A stretch of DNA of 64,000 bases, taken from Listeria weihenstephanensis. Its GTDB lineage: Bacteria; Bacillota; Bacilli; Lactobacillales; Listeriaceae. Shown here piece by piece: positions 16,378 through 27,227 of this stretch. The stretch lies in contig NZ_CP011102.1 of assembly GCF_003534205.1 (NCBI RefSeq), positions 1,934,036 through 1,998,035 of the forward strand, written 5' to 3'. Position 1 is the first letter of the stretch, and each line of letters opens with the position of its first letter. The notes under the pieces were generated by a model. It saw only the letters and a list, made by a program, of their open reading frames with translations, searched no databases and had not been told where the DNA came from. The position numbers were made by a program, and so were the translations under genes.

Positions 16378-18737
16378 TTTACTATTTCCTCCAAAATTGA
16401 ATTCCCCTTTGAATTCATCAGCTTCTCAATCCATTCGTACAGTTCATTGTAGTTTGAATAGAGTAATTTCTGTTCCAACGCAATTCGGTATACCCGAGCC
16501 TTATAAATCTCCGAATCTTCCAAGTTACGCTTTTCTTTGACATCATTTAATCTAATCACGCCATCCTCTATTGTAGCAAAATTTAGATCAAAAAACACCT
16601 GTAACATAAAATCAATTTGATCATTCGTCCAGCTAAACTGTTTGGAAAGCCGCGACATATTCTGCGCGAGTGGGAAAGGTTGGTGTTTTTTGAGCACCGC
16701 ATAAAGTTGCGCAAAATGTTGACGACTCGGCATCGACGCAATCGCATTACCATTTTCAGCCGCAACGTGCAGGTAAATCCGATCCGCTTCTGTATTCATC
16801 ACAATCGCCTCAAGCAAGCCCACATCATCTGGTATATCCGCAAAAATAAGGTCTTTCGTTGTTGTCTCGACCAAGTCCGTTTCCGTCTGAATTTGCGTAC
16901 AGATTAAGTTCTCATTCTGAGCTAGTAATTTTTCTTTCGTGCCATCTTTAAAACAAACAAAAACTTTATCCGTCGTCGTTCTAGATTCCAATAGTTTTTC
17001 CCATTCAGAACGGCTGCGAACATCGAATAATTGCCAATGTCCAATCTGTAAATCAACAATACGAAGTTGCGGTTTTCGCATGTTATTCCACTCGTTGATG
17101 GACAGTTCCCCAGCAACGTCTACTCTTGCCATCGGAGAAATTTTCTCAACAAGTTCGCCGCTGCCAAATCCAACTGCATCCATCGAAGCGCCAGAATCAG
17201 CTGTCAGCGCTGTTTTCAAATGTGTTTTATCCGCACCAATCCGCTTTGTGCCCGCTAAGCGAACCCCTTCAAACGCAAAAATAGGTTTTGGATTGTCCGT
17301 CCCAAATGGCGCCAACTTATTTAACTGGGCGATAAATTCAACGGTAACCGTCTCAACAGGAATCGTTTCTTCTACCCGCAAAATGGACACAAAATCTTCA
17401 GGAGCCAATGTTTCCCGCGCTAATTGCGATAAATTTTTGCGTAACGCTTCAACATCCGCCGCATCAAGCGTCATACCAGCCGCCATCGGGTGACCGCCAA
17501 ACGCTTTTAAAAGTTCCTTATTAGCATCAAGCGCCTTGTACAGGTGAAACGCTTCGATACTCCGTCCAGACCCTTTCGCGATACCCGTCACTTCATCGAT
17601 TCCAAGCACGATCACAGGTCGCGCGAAACGATCGACCAGTTTAGACGCCACAATCCCGACAACCCCTGGATTCCAGCCCACTTTACCGATCACAAGCACC
17701 TCATTGCCCTCATCCATAAAATCAGCTTCAATCATCGCCAAAGCTTCTTCCGTAATTTGAGATACAATCGTTTGACGCTCTTTATTCGCCTCATCAATCT
17801 CCTCTGCTAGAAAAACCGCTTCCTCGGGATCATCCGTTAGTAAAAGATCAGCCGCCGGATCTGCGGGACCTAAACGACCAACAGCATTCAACCGTGGCGC
17901 AATCATAAAGCCGATCGTTTCTTCCGTCGCCTCAGATAACTTAGCGCTCGCCAGTTTAGCAAGTGCCGCCACACCAATATTGGCATTTTCACGAAGAACG
18001 CGCAATCCTTTTTGCACGAATAGGCGGTTTTCATCTGTCAGAGAAACAAGATCTGCCACCGTTCCAATCGCCACTAAATCGAGCAATTCTGTCGGTTCCT
18101 CACCTAACAGCGCGTGAGCAAGCTTGTAAGCCACGCCTACACCCGCTAAATCAGGAAATGGGTAATTGGACTCTGGATGCCGCGGATGGATCACAGCGAC
18201 CGCCTCAGGCATCGTCTCCTTCGCCTCATGATGATCCGTCACGATCACATCAAGCCCGATTTCTTTCGCGTGCGCCATAACGTCCAGCGCTGAAATCCCA
18301 TTGTCCACAGTAATCAATAAATCAACGCCAGATTCTTTCGCCTGCGTAAATGCCGCGCTATTCGGACCATATCCTTCCAAGAACCGATTAGGAATATAAA
18401 AATCTGCATTAGCGCCAAGGTTTCGCAATGTTTTTAGCAACACCGTTACACTCGTCACACCATCTGCATCGTAATCACCGTATACCAAAATATTTTCCCC
18501 AGCTTCAATCGCTTGCTTAATCCGTGCAACAGCCTTGTCCATCTCTGCAAATAAAAATGGATCATACGCCTCATACTTATCCGGATTTAAAAATTTATCC
18601 AATTGACCAGCCGTCGTCACCTTGCGCCGTGCAAAAAGCTCTGCCATCGGTAACGTACATTTCAGCTCTTCCGCCACTTGTTGCATCGCTGTTTCATCGG
18701 CCGTTTCGACCTGCCATTTATATTTAGAATGAATCAT
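16374..18737 (-). CDS. recJ: Single-stranded-DNA-specific exonuclease RecJ
   Basis: A 5'-3' ssDNA exonuclease of recombinational and mismatch repair. The 787 residues show the DHH phosphoesterase motifs [11 protein letters not shown] (about 86-96), TVDNG and VTDHHEAKE, then [12 protein letters not shown] and [11 protein letters not shown] of the DHHA1 domain, an OB fold, and the ~200-residue C-terminal domain of Firmicute RecJ. I start at [10 protein letters not shown] (ATG 18735-18737) with GAGGGGTGG six bases upstream; the longer frame adds 24 residues without family sequence. Confidence 0.95.
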   Translation of the reverse strand: MIHSKYKWQVETADETAMQQVAEELKCTLPMAELFARRKVTTAGQLDKFLNPDKYEAYDPFLFAEMDKAVARIKQAIEAGENILVYGDYDADGVTSVTVLLKTLRNLGANADFYIPNRFLEGYGPNSAAFTQAKESGVDLLITVDNGISALDVMAHAKEIGLDVIVTDHHEAKETMPEAVAVIHPRHPESNYPFPDLAGVGVAYKLAHALLGEEPTELLDLVAIGTVADLVSLTDENRLFVQKGLRVLRENANIGVAALAKLASAKLSEATEETIGFMIAPRLNAVGRLGPADPAADLLLTDDPEEAVFLAEEIDEANKERQTIVSQITEEALAMIEADFMDEGNEVLVIGKVGWNPGVVGIVASKLVDRFARPVIVLGIDEVTGIAKGSGRSIEAFHLYKALDANKELLKAFGGHPMAAGMTLDAADVEALRKNLSQLARETLAPEDFVSILRVEETIPVETVTVEFIAQLNKLAPFGTDNPKPIFAFEGVRLAGTKRIGADKTHLKTALTADSGASMDAVGFGSGELVEKISPMARVDVAGELSINEWNNMRKPQLRIVDLQIGHWQLFDVRSRSEWEKLLESRTTTDKVFVCFKDGTKEKLLAQNENLICTQIQTETDLVETTTKDLIFADIPDDVGLLEAIVMNTEADRIYLHVAAENGNAIASMPSRQHFAQLYAVLKKHQPFPLAQNMSRLSKQFSWTNDQIDFMLQVFFDLNFATIEDGVIRLNDVKEKRNLEDSEIYKARVYRIALEQKLLYSNYNELYEWIEKLMNSKGNSILEEIVK

Positions 18738-18794
18738 GATATACCACCCCTCAACCTTACCCATTATACCGAAAAACATGATAAAAGTATACGC

Positions 18795-18826
18795 AAAAAA
18801 GACCACCAAGTTCAGGCGGTCCTTTT
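18795..18826 (-). terminator. Terminator of the LapA-domain gene
   Basis: On the minus strand GGACCGCC pairs with GGTGGTC across a seven-base loop and is followed by TTTTTTG, about 10 bp beyond the stop. Confidence 0.8.
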
Positions 18827-18836
18827 GCCGATATTT

Positions 18837-19166
18837 TTAAACAGTTGGTTTTGGCGCTTCATCAGCAACTTTCACTTCGGAAACCTTCACTTTACGTGAT
18901 TTTTCAGCAGCTAGATTACGTTCCAAATCTTTTTTCGCCGCTTCCAATGTCTTAATCTGCTTTTTCATCGAATTAACACGAACAATATTCAAGCAGAAGA
19001 AAATCAAGCAACCAATCAACACCGATCCCAAAATAATTAAAATCAGCGGCCAACTCGCCTTCGCAAATAAGAAATTCACCTCAACAGAATCCACATTTAT
19101 GATCGCAAAAATTGCAATTACAATCGCTAACACAATCCCAACTATTACTTGCCATTGTACTTTCAT
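18837..19166 (-). CDS. LapA-domain (DUF1049-like) membrane protein
   Basis: A 109-residue protein with two TM helices (about 5-24 and 38-60) joined by the short loop NVDSVEVNFLFAKASWP, the arrangement of LapA/DUF1049 proteins, followed by a charged cytoplasmic coiled-coil tail (about 66-109). The E. coli relative assists membrane assembly of lipopolysaccharide factors; the role in Gram-positives is not established. It stands between recJ and an unknown membrane protein, with its own terminator. Confidence 0.75.
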   Translation of the reverse strand: MKVQWQVIVGIVLAIVIAIFAIINVDSVEVNFLFAKASWPLILIILGSVLIGCLIFFCLNIVRVNSMKKQIKTLEAAKKDLERNLAAEKSRKVKVSEVKVADEAPKPTV

Positions 19167-19294
19167 TCTAAAAATCCCCTCTCGTATAGCAACGTTAAAT
19201 TATGCAAATCTCTCGTACCAATATTTATATCTAAAATTGCCGCCAGTTCAAAATGAATCTCACCATACGACTGCGCAGCGTCATCGAAATCTTC

Positions 19295-19552
19295 CTAAAA
19301 TGAAAACACCCAAATCCCGCAATACACAAGCGTTAGGCCGCCCACAATAAAGATCGATTTCATAACATACCACGGTAAAATCATAAAGATAAAAGCAATA
19401 ATCCCAATAATAATCGAGATGAAAAATGAATCCCACCCGTCAAAATCAGGCCAACCACCATCTAGCCAACCGTTATGCCAATCTTTCGAATAGAATAATC
19501 CGAGCACAAAAAGCCCCACGCCAAGCGCTATCACAACTATCTGCCAAATCAT
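19295..19552 (-). CDS. Small unknown membrane protein
   Basis: An 85-residue product with three hydrophobic helices (about 3-21, 43-63 and 66-83). Between helix 1 and 2 is a tryptophan/aspartate-rich loop, DWHNGWLDGGWPDFDGWDSFF, probably extracytoplasmic. AAGGAG lies 12 bases upstream of the ATG, a little far. I do not recognise the family. A terminator separates it from secDF. Confidence 0.65.
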   Translation of the reverse strand: MIWQIVVIALGVGLFVLGLFYSKDWHNGWLDGGWPDFDGWDSFFISIIIGIIAFIFMILPWYVMKSIFIVGGLTLVYCGIWVFSF

Positions 19553-19584
19553 ATGTTTGCCCTACTCCTTATTATCAATAAAAA

Positions 19585-19639
19585 ATGCCGAATGCTTATC
19601 TCACCTGATTCTCCTCAGATAAGATAAACATTCGGCATC
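19585..19639. terminator. Bidirectional terminator between secDF and the 85-residue gene
   Basis: GCCGAATG and CATTCGGC form the outer stem and TTATCT/AGATAA an inner one. An A-run lies on the low side, which reads as T-run on the minus strand. It is about 45 bp past the secDF stop. Confidence 0.7.
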
Positions 19640-19684
19640 AGACGCTTCTTAGCTAAGTCTTGCCGAAAATCCGCTTATCACAGA

Positions 19685-21946
19685 TTATACGACTGGTTGG
19701 TCCGTTCTTGAGCGTTTTTTCTTCTTCTGCGTATTAATAACGCCTTTTTTCTTCAGTTCGCGTTTCTTAAATACATACCACAATTGCATTGCCATGAAGA
19801 TGGATGAGAACACACTAGATACTAATCCAATTAATAGCGCAATCGAGAAGTTCAGAATCGACTCGTTACCGAAGATAATCAAAGCGATAACCGTGAACAA
19901 TACTGTCAAAATGGTATTGATCGAACGGATAAAGGTTTGACGTAAACCGTGATTGACCGCAAACGCGATATCCTCTGGTTTTTTGAAACGTCCCATTTTG
20001 TAGGAAACGTCCCGGATCCTATCAGCCGTAACGATCGTATCATTAATCGAATAACCGATGACGGTCAGCACCGCCGCAATAAATGTCAGATCGACCTCTA
20101 AGCGGAATATGCTGAAGAAGATAAAGATCATGAAGGCATCAAACAGTAGCGAAAGAATTGTCGCGATCCCCATCGATAACTCGAATCGGAAAGCAATATA
20201 AACGACAATCAAGAGTGATGCAATGGCAAGTGCCCACAGACCATCTTTCGCCAGTTCTTGTCCAACAGTTGGCGTTACCGTGCTAATATTCGGATCTTCC
20301 CCGTACGCTTTTTTGAAATACGTTTTAAACTTCGCAATTTCATCCTGCGTCAAGGCACCCTTATAACTAATAACAGCCGTTTTATTGTTATTTTGGAAAT
20401 TAACATCATCAGAAGGCATATCAATTTCCTTCAAATCTTTATTAATCTGCGTCTCCGTAAGTGCATGCGTCGATGTGACTTCCGCACGCGTACCACTCGC
20501 AAAATCAATACCTAGATTCAATTTGAACACCGATAGAATAACAATTCCGACGACCACAATGACCGCGAAAGTAGTTAAGAATGCGCGATGATGTTTTACG
20601 AAATCATACTTATCAAAATGCGTTTTCAAATCGAATGTTTGCTTACCTTCATGTAAGTCATGGATATCTTTACGGCGAACCGCGAATAATCCTGGCTTAT
20701 TATTCAGTGCATTACTGCCTACAAGAAGTCCCATAAGCGCTCTTGAACCCCAAACGGCAGTCAAGAAACTCACTAAAATACTAATAATCAATACGGTCGC
20801 GAAACCTTTAATCGAGCTTGACCCGAAGTAGAAAAGAACTCCAGCAACGATCAGTGTCGAAATATTTCCATCAAAGATAGCTCTGAAGGATTCTTTCCCA
20901 CCTGTATCGAAGGCTGTTTTCGTGGATTTACCAACCTTGAGTTCTTCCCTTATCCGCTCGTAGGTAATAACGTTGGCATCGACCGCCATACCAATACCGA
21001 GAATTAATCCGGCAATACCTGGTAGAGTAAGGGTTGCGTTTAGTAAACCTAAGATGAGTAGCACAATGTATGTGTATGCCACGAGCGTAATAGACGCCAC
21101 AATACCTGGTAAACGGTATACAGCGATCATGAAGATAAAGATTGCAATAACACCTACAAGACCAGCAACAACCGTTTCAGACAAAGCATCTTGTCCAAAC
21201 TGTGCGCCGACCGATGTCGAATAAACTTCTGTTAATTTAACTGGAAGCGCACCAGAATTTAGCAAGTTCGCTAGTTCTTTTGCAGACTTCATTGTAAAAC
21301 TACCAGAGATTTCTACTTTCTTCGTATCCAATTCCCGATCTACGTTTGGTGCAGAAAGGAATGCTGGTTTTTCTTTTACGCGTTCTGTTTTATATTTCAG
21401 TCCATCTTTCCAATCCAACCAAATAACTAATTGATTGTCTGGCGCTTTTGCAGCAATTGTTTTTGTTACGTTAGCAAATTTATCTTTGCTTTTCATTTCC
21501 AATGTAACGATTGCTTGGTTCTTATCGTTTGTCACAGCTTTAGCGCTGCCTGGTACAAGGTCACTACCATCCATCATCAACTTATCATTCGCATCACGGA
21601 ATGACAATACAGCTTGTGTCGATAGGATTTTTCGTGCTTCTGTTTGATCCGTTACACCTGCGAGCTGCACACGAATACGGTTGCCGCCCTCAATTGTAAT
21701 AACCGGTTCCGTAACACCTAACGTATTAATACGCTGATCAAGTGTTGCTACGGTTTCTTTCAGTGTTTCATTGGTTACTTTACTTTTTCCGTCAGCTGGC
21801 TCTACTTGGTAAAGAACCTCGAAACCACCTTGAAGATCAAGGCCGAGATTGATTTTATCTAGAACAGGTTTTGCTGTAAAAATAACCGCTCCAAAAATAA
21901 TCGCCACAATCAGGAAAAATGTAATTATCTTACTCTTCTTTATCAT
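19685..21946 (-). CDS. secDF: Protein translocase subunit SecDF (fused)
   Basis: A proton-driven accessory of the SecYEG channel that pulls secreted proteins across the membrane. The 753-residue single chain fuses SecD (to about 440) and SecF. Visible are the N-terminal TM helix, the SecD motif LGLDLQGGFEVLYQV, the P1 region, GLILGIGMAVDANVITYERIREE (TM4 with the key Asp and Arg), and the SecF equivalents LGIDFASGT and VIGYSINDTIVTADRIRD. The fusion is the usual Bacillus/Listeria form. Upstream lie comN and yajC, also secretion-linked. Confidence 0.96.
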   Translation of the reverse strand: MIKKSKIITFFLIVAIIFGAVIFTAKPVLDKINLGLDLQGGFEVLYQVEPADGKSKVTNETLKETVATLDQRINTLGVTEPVITIEGGNRIRVQLAGVTDQTEARKILSTQAVLSFRDANDKLMMDGSDLVPGSAKAVTNDKNQAIVTLEMKSKDKFANVTKTIAAKAPDNQLVIWLDWKDGLKYKTERVKEKPAFLSAPNVDRELDTKKVEISGSFTMKSAKELANLLNSGALPVKLTEVYSTSVGAQFGQDALSETVVAGLVGVIAIFIFMIAVYRLPGIVASITLVAYTYIVLLILGLLNATLTLPGIAGLILGIGMAVDANVITYERIREELKVGKSTKTAFDTGGKESFRAIFDGNISTLIVAGVLFYFGSSSIKGFATVLIISILVSFLTAVWGSRALMGLLVGSNALNNKPGLFAVRRKDIHDLHEGKQTFDLKTHFDKYDFVKHHRAFLTTFAVIVVVGIVILSVFKLNLGIDFASGTRAEVTSTHALTETQINKDLKEIDMPSDDVNFQNNNKTAVISYKGALTQDEIAKFKTYFKKAYGEDPNISTVTPTVGQELAKDGLWALAIASLLIVVYIAFRFELSMGIATILSLLFDAFMIFIFFSIFRLEVDLTFIAAVLTVIGYSINDTIVTADRIRDVSYKMGRFKKPEDIAFAVNHGLRQTFIRSINTILTVLFTVIALIIFGNESILNFSIALLIGLVSSVFSSIFMAMQLWYVFKKRELKKKGVINTQKKKKRSRTDQPVV

Positions 21947-22017
21947 TTCTTTCTAATTCCTCCCTCATCTACTAACAACAGAACGCCCTTTTTGACGTCG
22001 TTACGCTATGTAGAATG

Positions 22018-22305
22018 CTAGTCTTGCTCTCCCATCAGAAGTTCTAAAGCATCTTCCTTCATTTCCTCATCTGGCGGACCCATCGTAATAAAGTCCATTA
22101 GTTCTGCTATTTTCATTTGCAAAATGTCGTGAATGCGTTGATGCAACTGCGGATCTTCTTGATCTTTCCAAATAACTTCCACTAAAAAAGACCAAATATG
22201 TTCCGCTTCGATTTCACGGTACCCCATAATTTTAAAATCTTCTACTCTAATTAAAATTGCTATTTCTAACTGGTCGTACCACTCTTTGTCAGATCTTCGT
22301 CTCAT
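22018..22305 (-). CDS. comN: Post-transcriptional regulator, ComN family
   Basis: A 95-residue acidic protein starting MRRRSDKEWYDQLE and ending EDALELLMGEQD, resembling B. subtilis ComN (YrzD), which also lies beside secDF. In Bacillus ComN affects comE mRNA and locates at poles and septa with DivIVA; the role here is inferred from similarity. The ATG at 22303-22305 has GAAGGTG upstream; the longer frame adds nine residues and lacks a site. Confidence 0.75.
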   Translation of the reverse strand: MRRRSDKEWYDQLEIAILIRVEDFKIMGYREIEAEHIWSFLVEVIWKDQEDPQLHQRIHDILQMKIAELMDFITMGPPDEEMKEDALELLMGEQD

Positions 22306-22533
22306 TCTCACACCTTCTTTTTCAAACAACATAGATTCATTTTATCTAATTATGAAGTAAATGGGAAGCATAATCTTCAAAAAACACAAATCTTTATTTC
22401 TACGTTGTTCACAAATTGATCGAATCTAGCCCTAAAAAGCACCTTTTTTTGCGTTCAAAAGAGGGTTTTACTAGCAAAAACACAACAATTCCTTTAAAAG
22501 CAGTTAACTTCTTTATACCCCGATATTTGCAAG

Positions 22534-22576
22534 AAAAAACAAGCCAATACGCGGAAATTAATCCATGGCTTGTTTT
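22534..22576 (-). terminator. Terminator after yajC
   Basis: On the minus strand AAACAAGCCA pairs with TGGCTTGTTTTTT around a ~18-base loop, about 15 bp past the yajC stop. This ends the ruvA-to-yajC unit. Confidence 0.75.
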
Positions 22577-22591
22577 ATCGGAAAATATGTC

Positions 22592-22924
22592 TTACTTTTT
22601 CTCTGTATCTACGTCTGTGGTAGGTGTTTCTTCCACTTCTGTTTCTTCCACTTCCACTACTTCTTCAACTGCGTCTGCTTTCGCTAAAACAGTACGGACT
22701 GCATTGCGATCAAAAGTTAGTTCGCTACCTGCACAATCAAGTACAATATTGCCATCTTCAATTGCTACGACTGTTCCGTGCAACCCTCCGATAGTAATGA
22801 TTTTATCGCCTTTAGAAAGACCACTTTGCATTGAAGTCACTTCTTTTTGACGTTTCTGTTGTGGACGGATAAGCAAGAAGTAAAATAATACGATCATAAG
22901 TAATAATGGTATTAGCATTGCCAT
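22592..22924 (-). CDS. yajC: Preprotein translocase subunit YajC
   Basis: A small single-pass membrane protein of the SecDF-YajC accessory complex. The 110 residues have an N-terminal TM helix (about 2-20, LIPLLLMIVLFYFLLIRPQQKR), the conserved IRPQQKRQKE stretch, the YajC core KGDKIITIGGLHGTVV and an acidic, Thr/Val-rich tail (VEEVVEVEETEVEETPTTDV). It is the last gene of the unit ruvA-ruvB-queA-tgt-yajC. Confidence 0.93.
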   Translation of the reverse strand: MAMLIPLLLMIVLFYFLLIRPQQKRQKEVTSMQSGLSKGDKIITIGGLHGTVVAIEDGNIVLDCAGSELTFDRNAVRTVLAKADAVEEVVEVEETEVEETPTTDVDTEKK

Positions 22925-22959
22925 GTGTTTATTCAGCTCCTTTCATTCTTAATTCTATA

Positions 22960-24102
<1,143 letters not shown>

Positions 24103-24186
24103 CTACCTCTTTCTATTTGTTATATCCAAACCATAGCATATCTAAAAAAGCACTGAAAAACAAGTCTTTTCTAGTAAAAAAATAAA

Positions 24187-25218
24187 TTAAGCGTAAATAA
24201 ACATCGCATCACCGAAACTAAAGAATCGATATTTTTCCGCGACCGCATGCTCGTAGGCCGCCATAATCTTTTCACGGTCAGCAAGCGCACTTACCAGCAT
24301 AATCAGCGTCGATTTCGGCAAATGGAAATTCGTAATCAAGGCATCCACCGCTTTAAACGTGTAACCCGGCGAAATAAATATCTCCGTCCAGCCGCTATCT
24401 TCTTGCAACTTCCCGTCAAATTTCGACGCAATCGTTTCCAGCGTCCGAATCGATGTTGTCCCCACCGCAACAATTTTGCCACCAGCAGCCTTCACAACAT
24501 TTAATTCGTGCGCAGCCTCTGCCGTCAATCGGTAAAATTCCGAGTGCATTTTGTGATTTTCCGTATCTTCCACATCCACTGGCCGGAACGTTCCCAAACC
24601 AACATGGAGCGTTAAGAAAACGACCTTCACACCTTTTGCGCGAACCTGTTCCAATAAATCCTGCGTGAAATGTAAACCAGCTGTTGGCGCTGCTGCCGAA
24701 CCATTTTCACGAGCAAAGACAGTCTGATAACGATCCTGATCCTCCAGTTGTTCTTTGATATACGGAGGTAACGGCATTTCACCTAATCGCTCTAAAATTT
24801 CATAAAAAATACCACTGTACTCAAATTGTAAAATACGACCGCCATGCTCCAGCTCTTCCAAACAAACCGCTGAAAGTTCACCGTTACCAAATACGATCCG
24901 CATTCCTTTACGAATTCTTTTGGCAGGCTTAACAAGCGTTTCCCAAGCATCGCCTTCCATTTGCTTCAGCAACAAAACTTCAATATGCGCACCCGTCTCC
25001 GCTTTTTCGCCGTGAAGTCGTGCTGGTAAAACACGCGTATCATTCAAAACAAGCGCATCTCCATCCTTCAAATGCTCCAAAATCGCAGGGAAATGCTTAT
25101 CTTCCATCGCGCCCGTTTCCTTATTGAGTAACAACAACCGACTCGACGTCCGATCAAGCAGCGGCGTCTGTGCAATTAATTCTTCTGGTAATTCAAAATC
25201 AAAATCTTCTACTCTCAT
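24187..25218 (-). CDS. queA: S-adenosylmethionine:tRNA ribosyltransferase-isomerase
   Basis: Transfers and isomerises the ribosyl group of SAM onto preQ1-tRNA to give epoxyqueuosine. The 343 residues start [17 protein letters not shown]; the family motifs [29 protein letters not shown] and VGLGTFRPV are present, and [20 protein letters not shown] lies near the C terminus. The ATG at 25216-25218 has AAGGTG upstream; the earlier in-frame start overlaps the end of ruvB. Lies 14 bp behind ruvB. Confidence 0.96.
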   Translation of the reverse strand: MRVEDFDFELPEELIAQTPLLDRTSSRLLLLNKETGAMEDKHFPAILEHLKDGDALVLNDTRVLPARLHGEKAETGAHIEVLLLKQMEGDAWETLVKPAKRIRKGMRIVFGNGELSAVCLEELEHGGRILQFEYSGIFYEILERLGEMPLPPYIKEQLEDQDRYQTVFARENGSAAAPTAGLHFTQDLLEQVRAKGVKVVFLTLHVGLGTFRPVDVEDTENHKMHSEFYRLTAEAAHELNVVKAAGGKIVAVGTTSIRTLETIASKFDGKLQEDSGWTEIFISPGYTFKAVDALITNFHLPKSTLIMLVSALADREKIMAAYEHAVAEKYRFFSFGDAMFIYA

Positions 25219-25232
25219 TTCGACACACCTTT

Positions 25233-26234
25233 TCATTCACTTTTCGTTAATCCTAAATGCTCGTAAGCCGCGTCCGTCACCAATCTTCCGCGTGGCGTCC
25301 GCTGTAAAAATCCAATCTGTAACAAATATGGTTCTTGCATATCCTCAATCGTTTCGCGTTCTTCGCCGATGCTCGCTGCAATCGTATCCAAGCCAACTGG
25401 CCCACCACGAAATGAGCCGATAATTGTCGCAAGCAATCGCTGATCAATGGTATCCAAACCACGCGGATCCACTTGCAGTAGCGTCAATGCCTCGCGCGCC
25501 AAGCTTTCCGTCACCAAGCCATCACTACGAACTTGCGCAAAATCACGCACCCGTTTTAGTAGACGATTCGCAATACGCGGCGTTCCACGTGATCGTCTCG
25601 CAATCTCAACTGCGCCATATTTCTCAACTTCCGTATCCAAAATATCCGCCGTCCGTGTCACAATCTCCGTCAACTGCTCCTCCGAATAAAACTCCAGGTG
25701 GTCAATCACGCCAAATCGATCACGCAAAGGCGCTGATAACTGCCCAGCACGCGTTGTTGCACCAATCAACGTAAATGGCGGTAAATCCAAGCGTACTGAA
25801 CGCGCTGTAGGGCCTGCACCAATCACGATATCCAAACAATAATCCTCCATCGCTGGATACAGTATCTCTTCGATCGAACGATTCAACCGATGAATCTCAT
25901 CAATAAACAACACATCTCCAGGCTCAAGCGTCGTCAAAATCGTCGCCAAATCACCTGGTCGCTCAATCGCAGGACCACTCGTCGTTCGCATCGTCGTTCC
26001 CATTTCATTCGCAATCACCATCGCAAGCGTCGTCTTCCCAAGCCCAGGTGGCCCATATAAAAGCACATGATCCAGCGCCTCTTCGCGCTGTTTCGCCGCT
26101 TCGATGAACACCTCTAAGTTATTCTTCACTTTTTCTTGTCCGATGTACTGCGCCAAGGTCTGTGGGCGGAGACTTTTCTCGAAGGAAACCTCTTCTTGAT
26201 TCACATTTTCACCAGAAATGATGCGGTCTTCCAT
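25233..26234 (-). CDS. ruvB: Holliday junction branch migration ATPase RuvB
   Basis: The AAA+ motor of Holliday-junction branch migration. The 333 residues contain Walker [15 protein letters not shown] (about 58-71), Walker B FIDEIHR (about 110-116), sensor-1 LIGATTRAG and the C-terminal winged helix ending [23 protein letters not shown]. It follows ruvA by 18 bp and shares the ruvA promoter with its SOS-like box. Confidence 0.97.
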   Translation of the reverse strand: MEDRIISGENVNQEEVSFEKSLRPQTLAQYIGQEKVKNNLEVFIEAAKQREEALDHVLLYGPPGLGKTTLAMVIANEMGTTMRTTSGPAIERPGDLATILTTLEPGDVLFIDEIHRLNRSIEEILYPAMEDYCLDIVIGAGPTARSVRLDLPPFTLIGATTRAGQLSAPLRDRFGVIDHLEFYSEEQLTEIVTRTADILDTEVEKYGAVEIARRSRGTPRIANRLLKRVRDFAQVRSDGLVTESLAREALTLLQVDPRGLDTIDQRLLATIIGSFRGGPVGLDTIAASIGEERETIEDMQEPYLLQIGFLQRTPRGRLVTDAAYEHLGLTKSE

Positions 26235-26252
26235 GTCACATTCCCCCTGTTC

Positions 26253-26855
26253 TTACTTGGTCATCAGCTGCAATGCCAATTTGATATAATCATTGCTCGT
26301 CAACACTTCTTTTTCCAATTTAGGCAATACTTTTTTGAGCTCACGTGTGCTGTAACCAAGTGCCTCGAGTGCCAAAACTGCCTCCTCAAGCGCCGGCGGT
26401 AGCCCATCGGAAATGTCCTTCGTCGCCTTTTGAACCGTAATCTGATCCGCCGCCACATCCGCAAGCTTCCCTTTTAAGTCCAAAATAATTTGGCGCGCCG
26501 TCTTTTTTCCGACACTCGGAAACTTCGTCAAATACACATCATCTTCCGCTTCAATCGCCGAAATAAGTGGCACAGGATCGCCCGCCGCAATAATCGCAAG
26601 CGCACTCTTTGGACCAATTCCCGAAACACCTAGCAGTTTTTTAAATAAATAACGCTCTTCTGATGTCTGAAAACCGAACAAGGAAATATTGTCCTCACGT
26701 ACATGCTGATATAGAAAAACCTTCGTTTCCTTCCCTTCCAAACTGGAGAAAGAGAACGGATTTCCAGTGATAATTTGATAACCAATGTGGCCCGTTTCGA
26801 TCACAATATATTCCGGAGAAATATCCGTCACCGTACCTTTTATATATTCATACAA
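26253..26855 (-). CDS. ruvA: Holliday junction DNA helicase subunit RuvA
   Basis: A tetramer that binds the four-way junction and loads RuvB. The 200 residues have an OB fold (1-65, [21 protein letters not shown]), two helix-hairpin-helix motifs ([13 protein letters not shown] and [10 protein letters not shown]) and a C-terminal RuvB-contact domain ([18 protein letters not shown]). I start at the TTG at 26853-26855, which gives the family N terminus (YEYIKG) and has GGAGG nine bases upstream. The ATG-initiated longer frame adds 14 unrelated residues. Confidence 0.93.
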   Translation of the reverse strand: MYEYIKGTVTDISPEYIVIETGHIGYQIITGNPFSFSSLEGKETKVFLYQHVREDNISLFGFQTSEERYLFKKLLGVSGIGPKSALAIIAAGDPVPLISAIEAEDDVYLTKFPSVGKKTARQIILDLKGKLADVAADQITVQKATKDISDGLPPALEEAVLALEALGYSTRELKKVLPKLEKEVLTSNDYIKLALQLMTK

Positions 26856-26895
26856 AGAAAATGCCCCTCCATCTAAAAATAAATTCGCTCCTTCC

Positions 26896-26923
26896 ATGAT
26901 AGCATAAAAAAGAACATTTGTAC
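26896..26923 (-). promoter_or_regulatory. ruvAB promoter -10 with near-consensus SOS box
   Basis: GAACATTTGTAC (26912-26923) differs from GAAC-N4-GTTC at one position. It lies 10 bp upstream of a minus-strand TATCAT (26896-26901), in the -35/spacer region. ruvAB is SOS-controlled in B. subtilis, so LexA binding is plausible. Confidence 0.6.
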
Positions 26924-26981
26924 TATTAAACGCGCAACAATTTCAACAAACTTAAAAACTACACAACTCTCCAAATAATTC

Positions 26982-27010
26982 TTGTAAAGACGAATGAAAT
27001 CGCATACAAT
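26982..27010 (+). promoter_or_regulatory. Promoter of the 48-codon gene
   Basis: TTGTAA (26982-26987) and TACAAT (27005-27010) are 17 bp apart on the plus strand, about 35 bp before the small ATG frame. Confidence 0.65.
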
Positions 27011-27042
27011 GGATAAAAGTAAAGAGACTGCGAGGGATTATA

Positions 27043-27189
27043 ATGACTGAAAAAACAATATTCAAAACACTAAGAAAAATCATTCAAGCGATGCCATCCA
27101 TTGCAAATCCAACTAACCGAAATCTGTCCCAACATCAAGTCGATCAAAAACTAAAGCAATTGAACAAAGAAGATAACAAAAACAGATAA
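27043..27189 (+). CDS. Small basic protein of unknown function (48 residues)
   Basis: A 48-codon plus-strand frame in the ruvA-ldh gap. The product starts MTEKTIFKTLRKIIQAMPSI and ends KLKQLNKEDNKNR: a short amphipathic first half and a very hydrophilic, lysine- and asparagine-rich second half, with no TM segment. Support for a real gene comes from GCGAGGG seven bases before the ATG, a good 17-bp-spaced promoter, and a terminator starting at the stop codon. I do not recognise the family. Confidence 0.65.
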   Translation: MTEKTIFKTLRKIIQAMPSIANPTNRNLSQHQVDQKLKQLNKEDNKNR

Positions 27190-27222
27190 AAAAACCTCAC
27201 GAAAATTCTCTCGTAAGGTTTA
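27190..27222. terminator. Bidirectional terminator between the small gene and ldh
   Basis: AAACCTCACGA pairs with TCGTAAGGTTT with one mismatch around an eight-base loop. Flanking A and T runs serve both converging genes. Confidence 0.8.
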
Positions 27223-27227
27223 ATAAA

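Noticed and set aside
22416-22850. 144-codon plus-strand frame
   Set aside because: Mostly antisense to yajC, with a serine/threonine-rich low-complexity product and no credible start site.
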